Of a stretch of DNA of 64,000 bases, positions 1-12,496 are shown piece by piece. The notes beneath the pieces were generated by a model that ran no database searches, was not told the DNA's origin, and saw only the letters and a list, made by a program, of their open reading frames with translations. Positions within the stretch are counted from its first letter, which is position 1; each line of letters starts with the position of its first letter. The position numbers and the translations under genes are program-made. Origin of the DNA: Asterella californica (Eukaryota; Streptophyta; Marchantiopsida; Marchantiales; Aytoniaceae); assembly GCA_036924285.1 (NCBI GenBank), contig JAYKYS010000010.1, forward strand, positions 19,009,001 through 19,073,000. Reading direction: 5' to 3'.

Positions 1-1955
1 TAGCTCTCGTCTGAGGTAAAGAAAGTGAGATTTATGCGTGATAATGATGATGAATCTTCTAGAAAATTTGTCTTCTGTGAGCTTCCTTCCAAGCAAATCC
101 GATCCTCGTGATTCTTCATTAGCTTTCTAATCCGTGTGTGATTAATGTTCCGAAGTTACGTTATACTTCTACAGAGTCCAGAGTCCAGACAGACAGATGC
201 AAATGAAGCAAGCAAGGAAGAGCAACGAGATCGACCCCCCTCTCACCTCCTGTGCCTTACTGTGTCAGCTCCAGCTGCATCATGTACTGTACTTGAGAGT
301 CCCTTCGTGGTTGGTAGTATTATCTTGTCAATATTGACTCTCACTCACTCACTCACTCACTCAGAGCAGGGAGAAAAAGCAGCAGCAAGCAGCAGCAAGC
401 AGCAGGCAGCAGGCAGCAGCAGTAGTACTAGAAGCGAATAGGGCGGTAGGTTTCATGGTGTAGTGAGAAGAAGAACTCATGCTGGAACCGTTTCGCTCGG
501 TAGGTACTGGCCGTGGTTGTGAGTGGCTTCTGCGCCTGCCTGTTGTTACTGTCTTGCCATTTGGCGCCCTTGCCTAATGAATAAAACCATAATTCCATTT
601 CCCCGAGCTCATTTTCGCCGTTTCTCGAAATATAATAATAATAATAATCACCATAATCTGCCATTCCATTGCCAAATACGAGATGATGCTATGGGGCTCG
701 TGGCTGCTAAAGGCAGAAGGAGAATTCATTTAGTGTTAGTTAGTTAGTTAGTCCCGGTGCAAAGAATGGCGAAAGAAGATTATTATGTGTGGGATCAGAT
801 ATACCATAATGTGATATCACTGATGATGGAAGGGGTATGTCAGTTGATGGGATGGGGAATACGGCAGCATCATGGGTATGGATGGCAAGGGAAGTAAGTG
901 GTGACAAATCAAACTCGTGATCAAATGAAAGCAGGTGGAGTGAGTGGCTGAGAGTGACCATGCAAGCAGATATTTCTGCTGCTGGACCATTACATTAACC
1001 TTGGGTATGAAATAATATTATTATTTTATACATCTCCCCTTCCCCCCTATTGGGAATGTGGGGTAAAAGGTTATGATGTTGCTCTCACTACTACTAGGAG
1101 ATCATCATGCTTTGCTTCCACATCCGCCCGCGCACGGCGTTTCTGCGCCGGATATCATCGAGCGCGCGCCTCCGTTTCCCTCCAGGCTCCAGCGCGCGCC
1201 TCCGATTCCTTTAGTTTATGACTTCTAAAGTTCATGTATTATTAGCGCGTGACTAAGTACAAGGATATAGGGAAACAGGGGACCGTTAGAGCAACTCCAC
1301 ACGAACAAATTCTCGTGCATTGTAGGCAGATATTCGGCTAATTAATTCCTGCGGAAATTACTCTCAACTCATTTTTGATATTTTCTTTCTGGATGTGAAG
1401 CGGAACCTTCTCGAGGTATATGATTTTGAATTCAAATTTATAGGAAATAGAGAAAGGTTTGAACAAAAATTAGCGAAATCGGTTGGTTAGAGTCGTATCT
1501 CGTGACTTGCTTCAGAAGGATACTACCAAATTTACATATGTAGTTGATTTTATATACAAGCAGAGAAGTGAAAAATGACTATGAAATTTATGCTAAATTT
1601 AGTCTATTAAATATAAATAGTCCACTACGGAGGATGATGTATCGTAAATAAAATCACTCCAAAATACGAGAGAGGAGAGAATTAATATTTCTAGAATACT
1701 ACAATGTCATATTTAATAGATATTGAGCTATATATATATGTAGGGGAAGTCATGTTGGTTTCATGAACCACGTCACCCAAATCATTTATTTTTTATGACT
1801 GTAAAGAAGTCACAAAAGAATTATACCATGCTGACACAAGAGGGGAAGCTTTTAGTATGCAACATTTCTTGGGCATTCAGGATCCATGTTGCCAAGATCC
1901 TGAAGATGGTAATCTCCAGTCAACATATCTCAATCTAAAAAAAAAAGGTCTTTGA
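1..1955. other. Intergenic DNA, no gene supported
   Basis: No frame here shows protein-like composition or a recognisable motif. Short simple repeats are visible: a (ACTC)n run near 340-362, a CAG/CAA-rich run near 380-425, a GTTA run near 735-750 and TAA-rich runs near 630-650 and 1015. A GC-rich patch at about 1125-1205 contains two copies of an 11-base GCGCGCGCCTC-type motif. The short frames over the simple repeats are low complexity. Confidence 0.6.
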
Positions 1956-1965
1956 CTATTTTCCC

Positions 1966-2297
1966 CAGAAATTTACTTGATCCAACCTCTAATACATTTG
2001 TCGTACTTGACTCCACCCCTCTTAAATTTGAGTTACTTGACTGCATCCCTGACTGGCAACAACAGGTTTAGCATGTTACTATTATGTAAAGAGAATGCAT
2101 TAAGATAAACAAATAATCATCTGAGTTGATCATTTGTTGCAGAGATATTTTAAATTGAACTTCTCGTATAGATACATGGATGACGGATAATATTCACTTT
2201 TTACATTTTGACCTACTGAATCTGCTATAACGCAAAGTCAAGAGAGGTGAGGTTAAGTCAGACAAACATATTAGAAGTAAGGTAAAGTAAATTTCTG
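1966..2297. mobile_element. MULE-type MITE, copy M1
   Basis: A 332-bp element with long terminal inverted repeats. The left end starts CAGAAATTTACTTGA and the right end reads GTAAATTTCTG, and the two ends stay similar as inverted copies for roughly 70 bp. It is flanked by a perfect 10-bp direct duplication (CTATTTTCCC at 1956-1965 and 2298-2307). Long inverted ends plus a 9-11 bp duplication are typical of Mutator-like elements. It has no coding capacity, so it is non-autonomous. Four more copies lie in this window. Confidence 0.85.
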
Positions 2298-2307
2298 CTA
2301 TTTTCCC

Positions 2308-5300
2308 TCAGGTCAAAAAAAACTTCAACCACATTAAGGATGTGCTGCGAAGGGAAAGTGTGGTGAGAAATCTCAGCGCTCATACTTTTCAAGTGTGTCA
2401 TCCACTTCTAAGTTCTAAGATATATTGGAAATCCTCTTTGTGAACGTTCAAGTACACCGATCTCAAGGTGATGCAAACATGATCATCTTTGTCCATAACC
2501 AGATAAGAAAGAGCTTGTGATCTTTTGGTGGAGATATAAAAGCTTAAGATTTTGCAATGGACAAATCCACTTTCACATAGAAACTGGAAACTCTTCCATC
2601 GAATGCATATGGGTTTTGGTAGCAACGCCCAATTGTCTGATAATGAGGAGTTGTTAATTGTTGAAAATTTAATGAATAAATATGCAGGCAAGATCAACTT
2701 TTGGCTGGGGGAAGGAAGAAGACAAGCATCTACTCCGGACTAAAAGTTTGAGATTTATATTCCTTGAGCACCTCGTTATTTCATCTTACTTTGCGTTATT
2801 TTTGCAAATGAATATATTGATACCTACAAGATTATTTCTTGGTATGTATGAATTATTCAATATATATGAACCATCCATGTCTGAAGCTCTCTACCATACT
2901 GCGTCCTTTATCATGTGAAGGTAGGATGCGGTGGTTATATTAACACGAATTGACATATCTGCATATACTCAAGTTAGCATACTGACAACTTTGTTCGTTA
3001 AGAGACCTCCGGGAGTCTGAAACCGACACAGTCGTCTGCAGAGCAAGAGAGAAAATTATTTATTCTTTCCGGAGAGAACTTGCACAACATACCTAAAATA
3101 CATTTGTCTTAAAACTGACCGTTTCTTCGAACGAATGAATATATGGTTATTTTCCAAAAGTACCCCTAGAGTACTCGAAGATGACATCTGATCCGTTACA
3201 AGATAAACATATTTCATCTGGAACAATAACAACACTCTATACATGAAGTGAACTGAGGTAAGGTGATAATGCAATTCTAGAGGTGTAACTGATTTTTTAT
3301 AAGAACACGTCTATATCCGGATCATTCCTCATTTATATGCAGATTAAGATTGAATCAAGTTAAGAATCTATGAGTAACTTAACTTAACTCAAACTCTATG
3401 ACATGATTCCATCTCCTGTACTATAACCACCAAAAGGATTATTTCAAGAATCGTAGAATTAAACCTCTAATGTGAGTATAAAGATCTCGCCTGAGTCCAT
3501 AACGGGTCACCTACAGAGATTGTTCTGTTTGGTGCCTGACTCATGCCCAAACGCTAAAGCAGTCAGAAACGAGAAGTTCTCTACAAGAACTGCACTTGAA
3601 GAAAGTAGTACCATCAAAGTTCGACATTCAGTGACAAGCGAAGGAATGATAACAACTCTTATGCGCTCTTATCTCCATTCATATTCTGCTACATGTTATG
3701 GCTTATGTACGTCGGGTGGATTGTGCTGCAGTCTTGCATGACAGAACGCAGATCTAGTGAGGCGAAGCGAAAGCTATAGTATGCAACTCATTGTTAGTTT
3801 ACTTTTTCTTTAGCTGATAGTTTGGAGTTCAGTTCTGAAGTTTGACACGATTGAGTACAAAAGACTGTCCTCATATGAGTACAGTATGTAGAGAACAAAC
3901 TGGACATATCAGTCCTTGTATTCTCACTTGTCTATTCTTTGTTCTGTGAAAGCTTAAGGACTCTTTGCAACAAGCATGATTGAACGTTCCATTGTCACCT
4001 TTGAACACGAGATGAGAGAACCAATGTCCGAGCTTCTGTACAGTAATGATATTTTCTCTTCCTGACTCATCAACTACAGTAGCTCTCTGAATTTGAACTG
4101 CATTCTTTACTCATACTCGTGAAGTCTGTCTATACTCACGTCCAAAGATGGAGTTTTATTTTCATGGTGGCGTCAAGGTGGTTTGTTGTCATCGACAGTG
4201 CTCATCAGTCGACAAACTTTTAAAGGATCATCTGATATTATTATGTGAAGCTGCAAATATATTGAGTCAAGAGCATAGAACTCAGTGTTATGATCTCGAA
4301 GCTACAGAAACAGAAATCTGATTCTAAGACACAAGGACCGAACCAGACTACCAAAACTCCTTGAGGATGCTGTGAAACCTCAGTAAGTCGAGCTTACAAG
4401 TGAGGTTTCTTCTGTCATCAGTCTGTTGTTATGAAGAATTGTCAGCATTGAAAGTTGTGACACCAATAATAGAGTCTATCTGCATCATCGATCTTATTCC
4501 TTTTTGGCAATGGAGGCTATGATGTTTAGCTGTTCTGTCGATGATGATGATCATGATGAACTCGAAGTTTGTTGAACTTAGGTACCACATTAGTGCACAT
4601 TTACATCTAGATGCGTTTTCTTACATACATGGAGGACTTAAAAATCTTCAGTTCTACTCATTGCTGCAGTTTTATTCATTGGTAAGATCACAATGCTCAC
4701 TGAAACGTTTTCTCCATTTCTTACTGGCATCATAGTGAGACTAAGTAGCACTATAATCCTCTTTTATTATGTGTGACAAAAGAATACATACCAAATTTTC
4801 AAAGTATGATGTGTCAGAACACAAATAGTTTGCATCAAACAAAGAACGTATCATGTAACAAGGAGCTTGTATATTAAAGTTTCTGCCCAAAATGCAGAAT
4901 AATTTGTTGCTCGATCAACGAATATGAAGGATTATATATATCTCTTTGTACGTACTTGAACCCCAAACGACCAAACGTCTCCGGCATGACGAGATGCAGA
5001 TAGTGGTCGAGGACGCAGAATGATCCATTTTCTCTCGCTGGTTTCTCCTTACCCAGAACATCATAATGTGTACTTTTTCCACGAAAATGTAAATCTTTAC
5101 GAGATTTGCATTTCGCAACCAAAATATGCATGCATTATGAACTTCTGGAGAATTTTCAGAAAGGACATAAGTGTTATATGAAAATTCTATACTAAATTCA
5201 AACAAAAGTCTAATTTTTCTCTAAATATCAAGTGATAGCAGTACTGGCTATGCGGGATGATCAAACTATAACCAGTAAGAGAGAGCGTGAAGAGACTCAC

Positions 5301-5334
5301 TTCTGCAAGTATATATCCAAGAGGTTGCTCACCA
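2308..5334. other. Intergenic DNA, no gene supported
   Basis: About 3 kb of AT-rich sequence with no coding frame I can support on either strand. The longest frames (60-96 codons) have no motif and no splice-supported continuation. The stretch around 5130-5220 resembles the spacer part of the hairpin-unit repeat family described at 5335. Confidence 0.5.
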
Positions 5335-5415
5335 ACCCTTCACCTCTAATTACGATATTAATGTATTATCTAACTCTTCCGTAATATATATTAAACTTTT
5401 GCATATTTGCTTCCT
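5335..5415. repeat. Hairpin-unit repeat, degenerate copy
   Basis: This matches the order seen in the better copies: an AT-rich inverted repeat around TTAATGTATTATC and its partner, then a segment resembling the CTCTTCC motif. Upstream, at about 5135-5230, is the same spacer type (GAACTTCTGG, then a CAAACAAAAG-like stretch) seen near 14600 and 16840. The inverted arms are eroded. Confidence 0.4.
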
Positions 5416-6504
5416 CCATCAGCCAATATGGTAATCAACTGAAAGAAAACGAACTAATTTCGCATGTTTTTGGTTTAATGAGAAACGTCACAAATACTAC
5501 ATTCATAATCTCTTCTGTTTCCGCCCATTCTGAGTCCAAATTTGACCAAAACACCGACACGAGAATGTGCTTACCATGTTAAACATAAACTAGAACATAA
5601 TTTTTGATTGATGTGTTATTAAAAGTTTTAAAGAAAGAAAAATTTGTTGTTATATAAGTGATTTATATTCAAATTACCTATTTTATAGAAATTTATAAAA
5701 CGTTACAAGAATAACTCGTAAATTAATAAATATTATAATTATTAGATAATTACATGCAATAATACATGAAGAAGAATGCCTCCAAGGCAAGGTGATAACT
5801 TGTGTGCCGATAGATTCTTGGAGTTTGTCTTTACCTTGATGCAGGATTGACAAGGATGATTCTCTAGACTTCCGATACCTTTCGGTTTTGGCGTATGGAA
5901 CACTGGCGCCAGTGTTCCATACGCCCATCTCGTCTTGGCGATGACCTCCCACGAAATCTCTTGTTCCCAAATGATTACTTTTTACTCTTCGATCGAGAAA
6001 TCGTGTTGGGGATGGAGATGGGGACTCAGTTGCAGAATTCTTGTATCGATGTATAGATCTATAACCATCAGTTGGGATTCTGCCTGAGTCGTCTGAGACT
6101 GGAGGTAACTTTCTCATCAGCTGGGCCGGCTGGTCCCTTTCTTGTGAGGAAGGTTCTGGGAGGTGTGGGGTCAACCTGACTGACCTCCGATTGTTTGCAG
6201 GTGCTTCTGTTGCTTGCTAGTAGGCCGATCCTCCAGAGTCCAGACTTCTATTACCTCACTTTATCCGCATGCCCACCTTTCTTACTGCACGAATTGATTG
6301 GATTTCATCGAACAGAAGAAGAAACTTAATCAGCAAAGCACAGAAAGAGATAAATAGCAGAATCGTATCATTATCACATGGCTTGGTACGTGTGAAGGAT
6401 TCAGCTACTTCCACATGAACATGAAGAACACAAAAGCAACGTCACTGTCACTGGAGTGCTTTAGTTCAGGACTCGCTTATACTGTACAAGAGGAGGTACC
6501 GTAG
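5416..6504. other. Intergenic DNA with a strong palindrome
   Basis: No gene is supported. The 163-codon minus frame at 5683-6174 runs across the perfect palindrome at 5890-5925 and ends in an AT-rich tail. It has no recognisable domain and I do not call it. Confidence 0.4.
5890..5925. repeat. Perfect 36-bp palindrome
   Basis: Two 18-base arms meet with no spacer around the centre CTGGCGCCAG. The left arm starts GGCGTATGGAACACTGGC and the right arm is its exact reverse complement. The next base on each side (T and C) breaks the symmetry. No target duplication or longer inverted repeat is apparent. Confidence 0.95.
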
Positions 6505-6514
6505 ACCACCTAGG

Positions 6515-6864
6515 CACAAATTTACTTGACCGCAACTCTAATACGTTTTTAGTACCCTTGTTAAAATTCTGCTACTTGATCGCACGCTTGACTAGTAACA
6601 GCAGGTTCAGCAGTTCCAAATGTCATGTCAATGAGATAAGTGCATGTGAGCAGCCCGCCATGTATCTGCATAGAAAGTTCACTTTAAAATGTTTTTACAA
6701 ATGATTATCAGCCCATGTGATCTCGTACTTGTCTTGTGCAGTGTCGTCACTTAGTGATGAACCTGCTATTATACTAGTCAAGGATGCTATCAAATAATGC
6801 AAAGTTAAGAGAGGTGGGGTCAAGTCAAACAAAGGTATTAAAGGTACGGTCAAGTAACTCTCTT
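6515..6864. mobile_element. MULE-type MITE, copy M2
   Basis: About 350 bp, from CACAAATTTACTTGAC to CAAGTAACTCTCTT. Its ends and inner segments align with M1, including the CTTGACTAGTAACAGCAGG-like inner motif that recurs inverted near 6750-6780. The putative 10-bp flanking duplication is eroded (ACCACCTAGG at 6505 against AGCTTCTAGG at 6865, 7 of 10 matching), which suggests an older insertion than M1. Confidence 0.7.
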
Positions 6865-6874
6865 AGCTTCTAGG

Positions 6875-8021
6875 CGTTTAGAAACCAAAAGTTGGACAGA
6901 ACCTTGAAAGCAAATTATTCCGAAACAATCGACAGGAGCAGATTCTAGAAATTTGAACCCGAAAGTGCGACACTCCTGCTACGCATGGCTCTTTGTACCC
7001 GCACCGGGGTATAAAGAAACGTTGTATATAGATTGAACATTTGTGCAGTCATCGATTTGAACTATGAGTAGCTTAATCACAGTCACATTCAAACCGTTGA
7101 CAATTCATTCACAGTTTATCGACGCGTTCAGCCCTCTACATTTCCGTTTTATGTCTCGGTTCCAGTAATTACTCGGGAGGTTTAACAATCAAAACTATAA
7201 TAAATATTATTTGAGATCACTTCAAATTGGGTTCCATTCTTGTTTGTGTTTTCCATGAATAGATAAATAATGTATGCTCGATGAACTTCTGGGGTTTTTT
7301 TTAACTTAATGATATAAGAAAAAATATATGTATTTTAGATAATAACTATATCTTAAATAAATGAAATAATGAAATAATTTTTTAATTATTATATATTAGC
7401 TGGATCAGGTGAGGAAGGAGCCAGACTTAACCCATACGTGCAAGGATTTCAGATGCGCCTTGGAGGATATAATTGCGGCAGTCTGCTCAGCTTAAATAAT
7501 CAACAGATTTATTTATTATTTATTATTAATAACTTAAATCTACTGTTCATATTTCCCTCTACCGAACTTTGGAAGAGGTGAATATACTTCATATATTTTT
7601 GGTTAAAACGTTTGCATCTTTGGGGAAGTTCCAGGTGAAGATAAAATATGTCGGAAGGATGAATGTACTTACCGCTCTCTCTGCTCGACCTACTGCTTCA
7701 TTACAAGACCTCTTCTGTTTCTGTTAACCGCCATGTATAAGATGTGTGTGCGAAGCAGGACCTCGTGCTCCGCTTTCAGGTGGACCATTTTCGTATAGGT
7801 TTGATTGAGTGCGCTTGTACAGAAGGGCTCTGGATAGTGTGTCCCCCTTCTCTCCCTCTGAAACTGCGACCTAGTCAGCTCATCAAACCTTCTCTGAGTC
7901 ATATAGATAAAGTTTTGACTGCGACTGTGCAGTTTCTCCTGGAAGTTTTTCTTCTCGGGACACTTCAATAGCGCCATGCATATTATTCACCTCATGTACA
8001 CTTAGGAAACCAGAGGGTTTT
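6875..8021. other. Intergenic DNA with hairpin-unit fragments
   Basis: No gene is supported. Around 7240-7310 and 7490-7620 are pieces that resemble the hairpin-unit family (a GAACTTCTGGGG stretch, and paired CCTCTACC...GGAAGAGGTGAATAT motifs). The 95-codon minus frame at 7690-7977 has no recognised domain. Confidence 0.4.
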
Positions 8022-8062
8022 TATTAATTTATCCTTTAACCCTTCCGAGGGTATAAATTAAT
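8022..8062. repeat. Short AT-rich hairpin of the hairpin-unit family
   Basis: TTAATTTAT and ATAAATTAA arms face each other across an ACCCTTCCGAGGGT core that is itself inverted. It resembles the hairpins at 8462, 14822, 16692 and 17051. Confidence 0.5.
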
Positions 8063-8461
8063 ATATAAATAAAATGATATTACTTTTTAGTCTGGTTTTG
8101 GATTAATACTCTTAGCATTACGAGAATCACGTTTCACTTATGGGTTTTGTCCTGATTTGTTGTCAACTCCAGCGCTGTTTAAAACTTAATAGTTATAAAA
8201 ATATTTGATATGTACAGCAGCTTAGTACAATTTATTACATAACATTTATGTATTTACTGGAAACAGAAAATCCAATTCTATATCAAGGCCGTGGGGAAGG
8301 ATATTCAAAAGTATAACTGAAGCAAATGTATTAATCATAACTATCGAATCAGGATAAAAATATATCAAAGTTTGACAGGACAGTGCTAGTTAATATGTAG
8401 TATTTAAGCTTAGTAGAGAAGGAGTATTTATTTCAGCGGAGATTAACAAGCAAATATATGT

Positions 8462-8519
8462 GAGCTTAATTCATTACCTAACCGTTTCTTCCATAAGGGT
8501 TAGGTAATAAATTAAACTC
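8462..8519. repeat. 58-bp hairpin (TTTAATTTATTACCTAAC type)
   Basis: Arms 8462-8482 and 8499-8519 match in 19 of 21 positions as inverted copies, with a 16-base loop. The arm ending ATTACCTAAC is paired with GTTAGGTAAT. The same core recurs in the hairpins at 14.8, 16.7 and 17.05 kb. Confidence 0.8.
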
Positions 8520-8921
8520 ACATTAACTTAACATATCAATAGTTCCAGGTTCTCTCCCTTGTATCTTCTGAAGTGCGACAGTCTACTCAGGCTTTATGGT
8601 TTATAATCCTGGTCTTCCTGCATTTCCAGACATGAGGTAGTAGTTAAATATTTATTAAATATTTTAAATATTTTCATCTATTTAATATATACTAATTATA
8701 TATTTCACCGATAACAGCAAGAGAGCAAAAGTTCCCAGAAGTTCACCGAGCATGTATATTTTGACTGGAGAGTTATAGCACGAGCACCGAGGAATTGTAG
8801 ATTTTGCGGCCAGTACATTTGCCCTTTATTGAAAGTACCATGTGGTTAGTGGGTTTTAAGCCACAAGTAACAACAACCTCTATAGGAAATATAGTTCAAG
8901 AAAGTGAGTGAATATAAAATA

Positions 8922-9254
8922 TTTATTTGATTGCAACTTTATTATATTTGTCAGCCTTTATTCTAATTCTTTAAATATTAATTTATTTAATTACAGACAA
9001 CAACAGGTCAAAATGTCATATCATCTGACCGTGAGACATGCATTTCAACAGCAAGCCAGGTATTTGAAAAACATTAAAAATTGAAAAAAATATAAAGCAG
9101 ATTATCAGCAAATGCGATCTCTCATACTTGACTTGGGCAATGTTTTCACCTCATTCATCCAATGCGAACCTGCTGAACTTGCTATGTCCAGTCAAGGATA
9201 CAATCAAGTAAAGCCATCTTAAAAAAGGTGGAATATAATGCAATAAATATTTTA
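8922..9254. mobile_element. MULE-type MITE, degenerate copy M3
   Basis: This AT-shifted relative of M1 starts near AAAATATTTATTTGATTGCAA and ends near GCAATAAATATTTTAT, with the inner CAACAACAGGTCAAAATGTC segment and the mirrored GTCAAGGATACAATCAAGTAA stretch. No convincing flanking duplication remains, so the ends are approximate. Confidence 0.5.
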
Positions 9255-9890
9255 TCGCGATAGTAAATTTCTATATAATCTCTCACAAAAGCAACGAGGA
9301 TATCAGACGCCGTTCTGGAAATGGGTATTATTAGAGTGAACAAAAGTACGACCACGTAGACAACAAAACCACGCCTAGAGTCTAGACCTCCAAAGTACAG
9401 GGACTTGCCAGGAGGAGGAAAAGCGACACTAGTAAAAGACAGATCTGAGTAAATGAAGGTAAGACAGCTACCGTGTCGAATACATGCGTCCGCATACCGC
9501 GGGCAAACAGATCAGAGATACAGATGACCTGTAGGCGAGCCGTAGATCGATCGGACCACGTTGGTTAGCATTCTGGTACGAAGTGAACTTTTGGTCTGTC
9601 TGGTTTGGTTGTTCCTGTGCGTTGTGGATAACGACCGGATGAAATTGGTCCGTCGTCAGGCGTCGGGAGGACGGGAGGACGGGTAGGGTTGGGTGGGGCG
9701 GGGGCGCAGTGAGTAGTTTTGCGCCATCAAATGATGCATGGGTGATAATGACAATCAAGCATGAAAAGAATCTTTTGTTTTCTGATAAGGACTCTCGGGA
9801 GAGAAAATTGCCAGATATTCTAGGTCTGTGACATCGAGTGGCAGAAGGGCCTGCCGAGGGTTGTAGAAATACGCGTGGGGTTTATAAGAC
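9255..9890. other. Intergenic DNA, no gene supported
   Basis: Moderate GC. A G-rich strand run occurs at about 9660-9715. The 96-codon minus frame at 9468-9758 is proline-rich from that run and has no domain, so it is not called. Confidence 0.5.
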
Positions 9891-9900
9891 GACTTTAGAT

Positions 9901-10239
9901 CAGAAATTTACTTGATTGCATTCTTAATAGCTTTGTTGGACTTGACTTCACCCTTCTTAACTTTGTGTTATTTGACTGTACCCTTGACTGGCTATAGTAA
10001 GTTTAGTAGATCAGAATGCAAAAAGTGCATATTAACTATCAGCTGTGTATCTACAAAGAAAGTTCAATTTAAAATACTTTTACAACATATTATCAGTCCA
10101 GATTATTTCTTATTTTTCTTAGTGTCTTCACATAACGATAGACCTGCTGTAACCAGTCAAAGATGCAGCCAAGTAATGCAAAGTTAAGGAGGTGTGGTCA
10201 AGTCTAACAAGCATATCAGAGTTGATCAAAACATCTCTA
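9901..10239. mobile_element. MULE-type MITE, copy M4
   Basis: A 339-bp element that opens CAGAAATTTACTTGATTGCA and aligns with M1 and M2 along its length, ending GTTGATCAAAACATCTCTA. The flanking 10-mers GACTTTAGAT (9891-9900) and GATTTTAGAT (10240-10249) match at 9 of 10 positions. The right inverted end has drifted more than the left. Confidence 0.8.
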
Positions 10240-10249
10240 GATTTTAGAT

Positions 10250-12407
10250 TAACGATTTCCTCCTGTTTATGTTAAGTGTATAGTATTTTGTTCAGAATCC
10301 AGTTACTTTTTGTCTACTTTAGTACCATAGTGACAACACTTTACGTGTAATAATAGGTATACTGAGTGAATACCCGAACTAGTTTAATTTTCTTTACGCG
10401 AACTGATGAAACAAGACGTTTACCGTGAGAACGTTAACTGATAATGCGCAAATCGTCAAAAGAGACCGAAGTGTGTGAAATGAAAGTTCTAAAGGGCACG
10501 AACTGTCCTCAGAAGCTTGAGCTCGCGAATACTCAACATAACTCAAGTGAGACCGCATGAAAACTCAAAGAGCTATAGTGAACGTCGCACGAAAACCCGA
10601 AATGAAGAAAAGAGCACTGAGGGAAATCCAAATGAACATTGTGTGAATTAGTCCATCCTCCTTGTGCGTAAAAGGTATGGTATACGATAAGTATGGTAGA
10701 TGATCTCCATTAAAGCGTCTTTGCACATGGTTATTTGAAGCTGTTTTTTCTAGATTTTTGTCGGATTTTCATTAGTCTCGAGCCTGTCAGTTCTTCAAAA
10801 ATATGACCAGACGGGTTCCGGACCGCACTTGAACTCTCCAGCACTCGTTATGAAACCAAGTTGCCTCTCAATGTCGAGACATAAACCTCGATTCAGTTCA
10901 GGCTTGTTTTCGCCTCTTTTTTTTTCTCGAGGATCTCTACCACGAAGACATTGCGTCACATGCCAAGCTCAAAAGACTGGAGACAGAAATGAAAATGACA
11001 ACCCAATACTCAAAATGCAGGATTATATACGGCCCGGCTCCAAACATGTTACAAACGAAAAAGCGATCACAGTGCGGTCCACTTGCTTATTACCAACCCT
11101 ATCACAACTAGCGACAGACTGAAAAACAATTTCAAAATACCATGTGCGACGAGGCTCTTAGTAGAATGGTGTGGATCCACTAATCATCATCAAACCTCGC
11201 AACTATTAAAAGCTTTGTTCAATCAACACACAAAGGAGGGAAAAAAGGAGACAGTATGATACAAGCATGGGATAATTGATAAGCATTTGGCATGATAGTC
11301 GCGCACAACGGCCGCTCAAGGCCAACATCATCTCTCTCATGATTCATTATAATAGCATGAGTGGCAATTCCGTTCGCAATACCAGCGGCAATTTCGTCCG
11401 GTTACTTTGCCTGCTCTCCGTTATCCTACGCTGCCTCTGACGTCCAAACCCAACCGTGTAGTTCTGAAATAATAATAATAATAATAACAGTAATATAAGA
11501 AAAAGACGGATCTTACGGTGGCGGTACCGGGAAGTGATATTACGGTGGCGGGATCGCGATGGAGTCCATGGAAGCGGGCAGGGTTCGTTGGGTGGGGCTA
11601 TTAATTACTTCTTTTTTAAATTACAGCCGAGCAGAAATTGGTGGAAAACGGTGTAGATTATATCTCTCTAAAGCAGATAAGCTTTCGACAGGAATCTCCC
11701 TTTTACTTCTTTGCTTATTTTTTATTTTACTATCAATTTTACTATTTATTTACTATTTTACTATTGTACAACGGGCTGTACAAAATCTGGGCGGGTGGGC
11801 GGGCAGCTACGAAGAAAGAAGAGTGGGGGATAGTAGGGTCTGCAAGGAGGATCCGAGTGTCCGTCTGAAATGAGGTGCACGCCAGAAGAACACGGTGCGG
11901 CCAAGAAGGAAGAATCCAATGAAAAGACGAAAACGCAAGGAGATGAAAGCGGGCTCTTTGAGAGAGCAGCATCCACGTCAGCTTGGAGGGCCATGGTCCT
12001 GGGAGGATGAGGGGGAGCAGCGACGGTAAATGGATGCTGGTTAGCTAAGGTTAAGGTGGTGTGGTCATTGTTAAAGCAAGTAGAAAGGAAAGTACAGGCT
12101 AGTAGGTGCACCCTCCTTTTAAATGTTTCAGCAAATACCGTACCTCGAGGTCAGATCATTCGGCACTTGTTTGCCGGAGTATTGAATTTCTTTACCTAAA
12201 GTGAGGTTCGGCACTCAAATTTGGAAATAAAAAGAAAATTCAGCATACTTTTGAATACTGGTTATTTGAGAAAATTATAAATTTTTTCTTTATTTCTTTT
12301 TTATTTAAAGTACTTTATAATTCTGAATTTTCTTGAATCTTAAAAGTTTCTCACTCTATTCATATTGTCTTTCTAAGAATTCAAATTTCACGTGATGAGG
12401 ATTAGTT
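10250..12407. other. Intergenic DNA, no gene supported
   Basis: No frame is supported as coding. An (AAT)n microsatellite lies at about 11467-11488. Overlapping frames at 11559-12111 are short and low in complexity or proline-rich, and none carries a recognisable motif. Confidence 0.5.
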
Positions 12408-12496
12408 ATTTTTATCAAGTTCAACCTCGAGATATTATCTTACTACAATATCTCGAGGTAGATTACTACAATATCTCGAGGTTAAACTTGATAAAA
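12408..12496. repeat. Fold-back with a third internal arm
   Basis: Left arm about 12409-12436 (TTTTATCAAGTTCAACCTCG and on) and right arm about 12470-12495 are inverted copies differing at one base. Between them, at about 12447-12461, lies another copy of the AATATCTCGAGGT core in the right-arm orientation. Two alternative hairpins are therefore possible. Confidence 0.8.

Noticed and set aside
5683..6174. 163-codon minus-strand frame
   Set aside because: It runs through a perfect palindrome and ends in AT-rich sequence, with no domain and no splice-supported neighbours.
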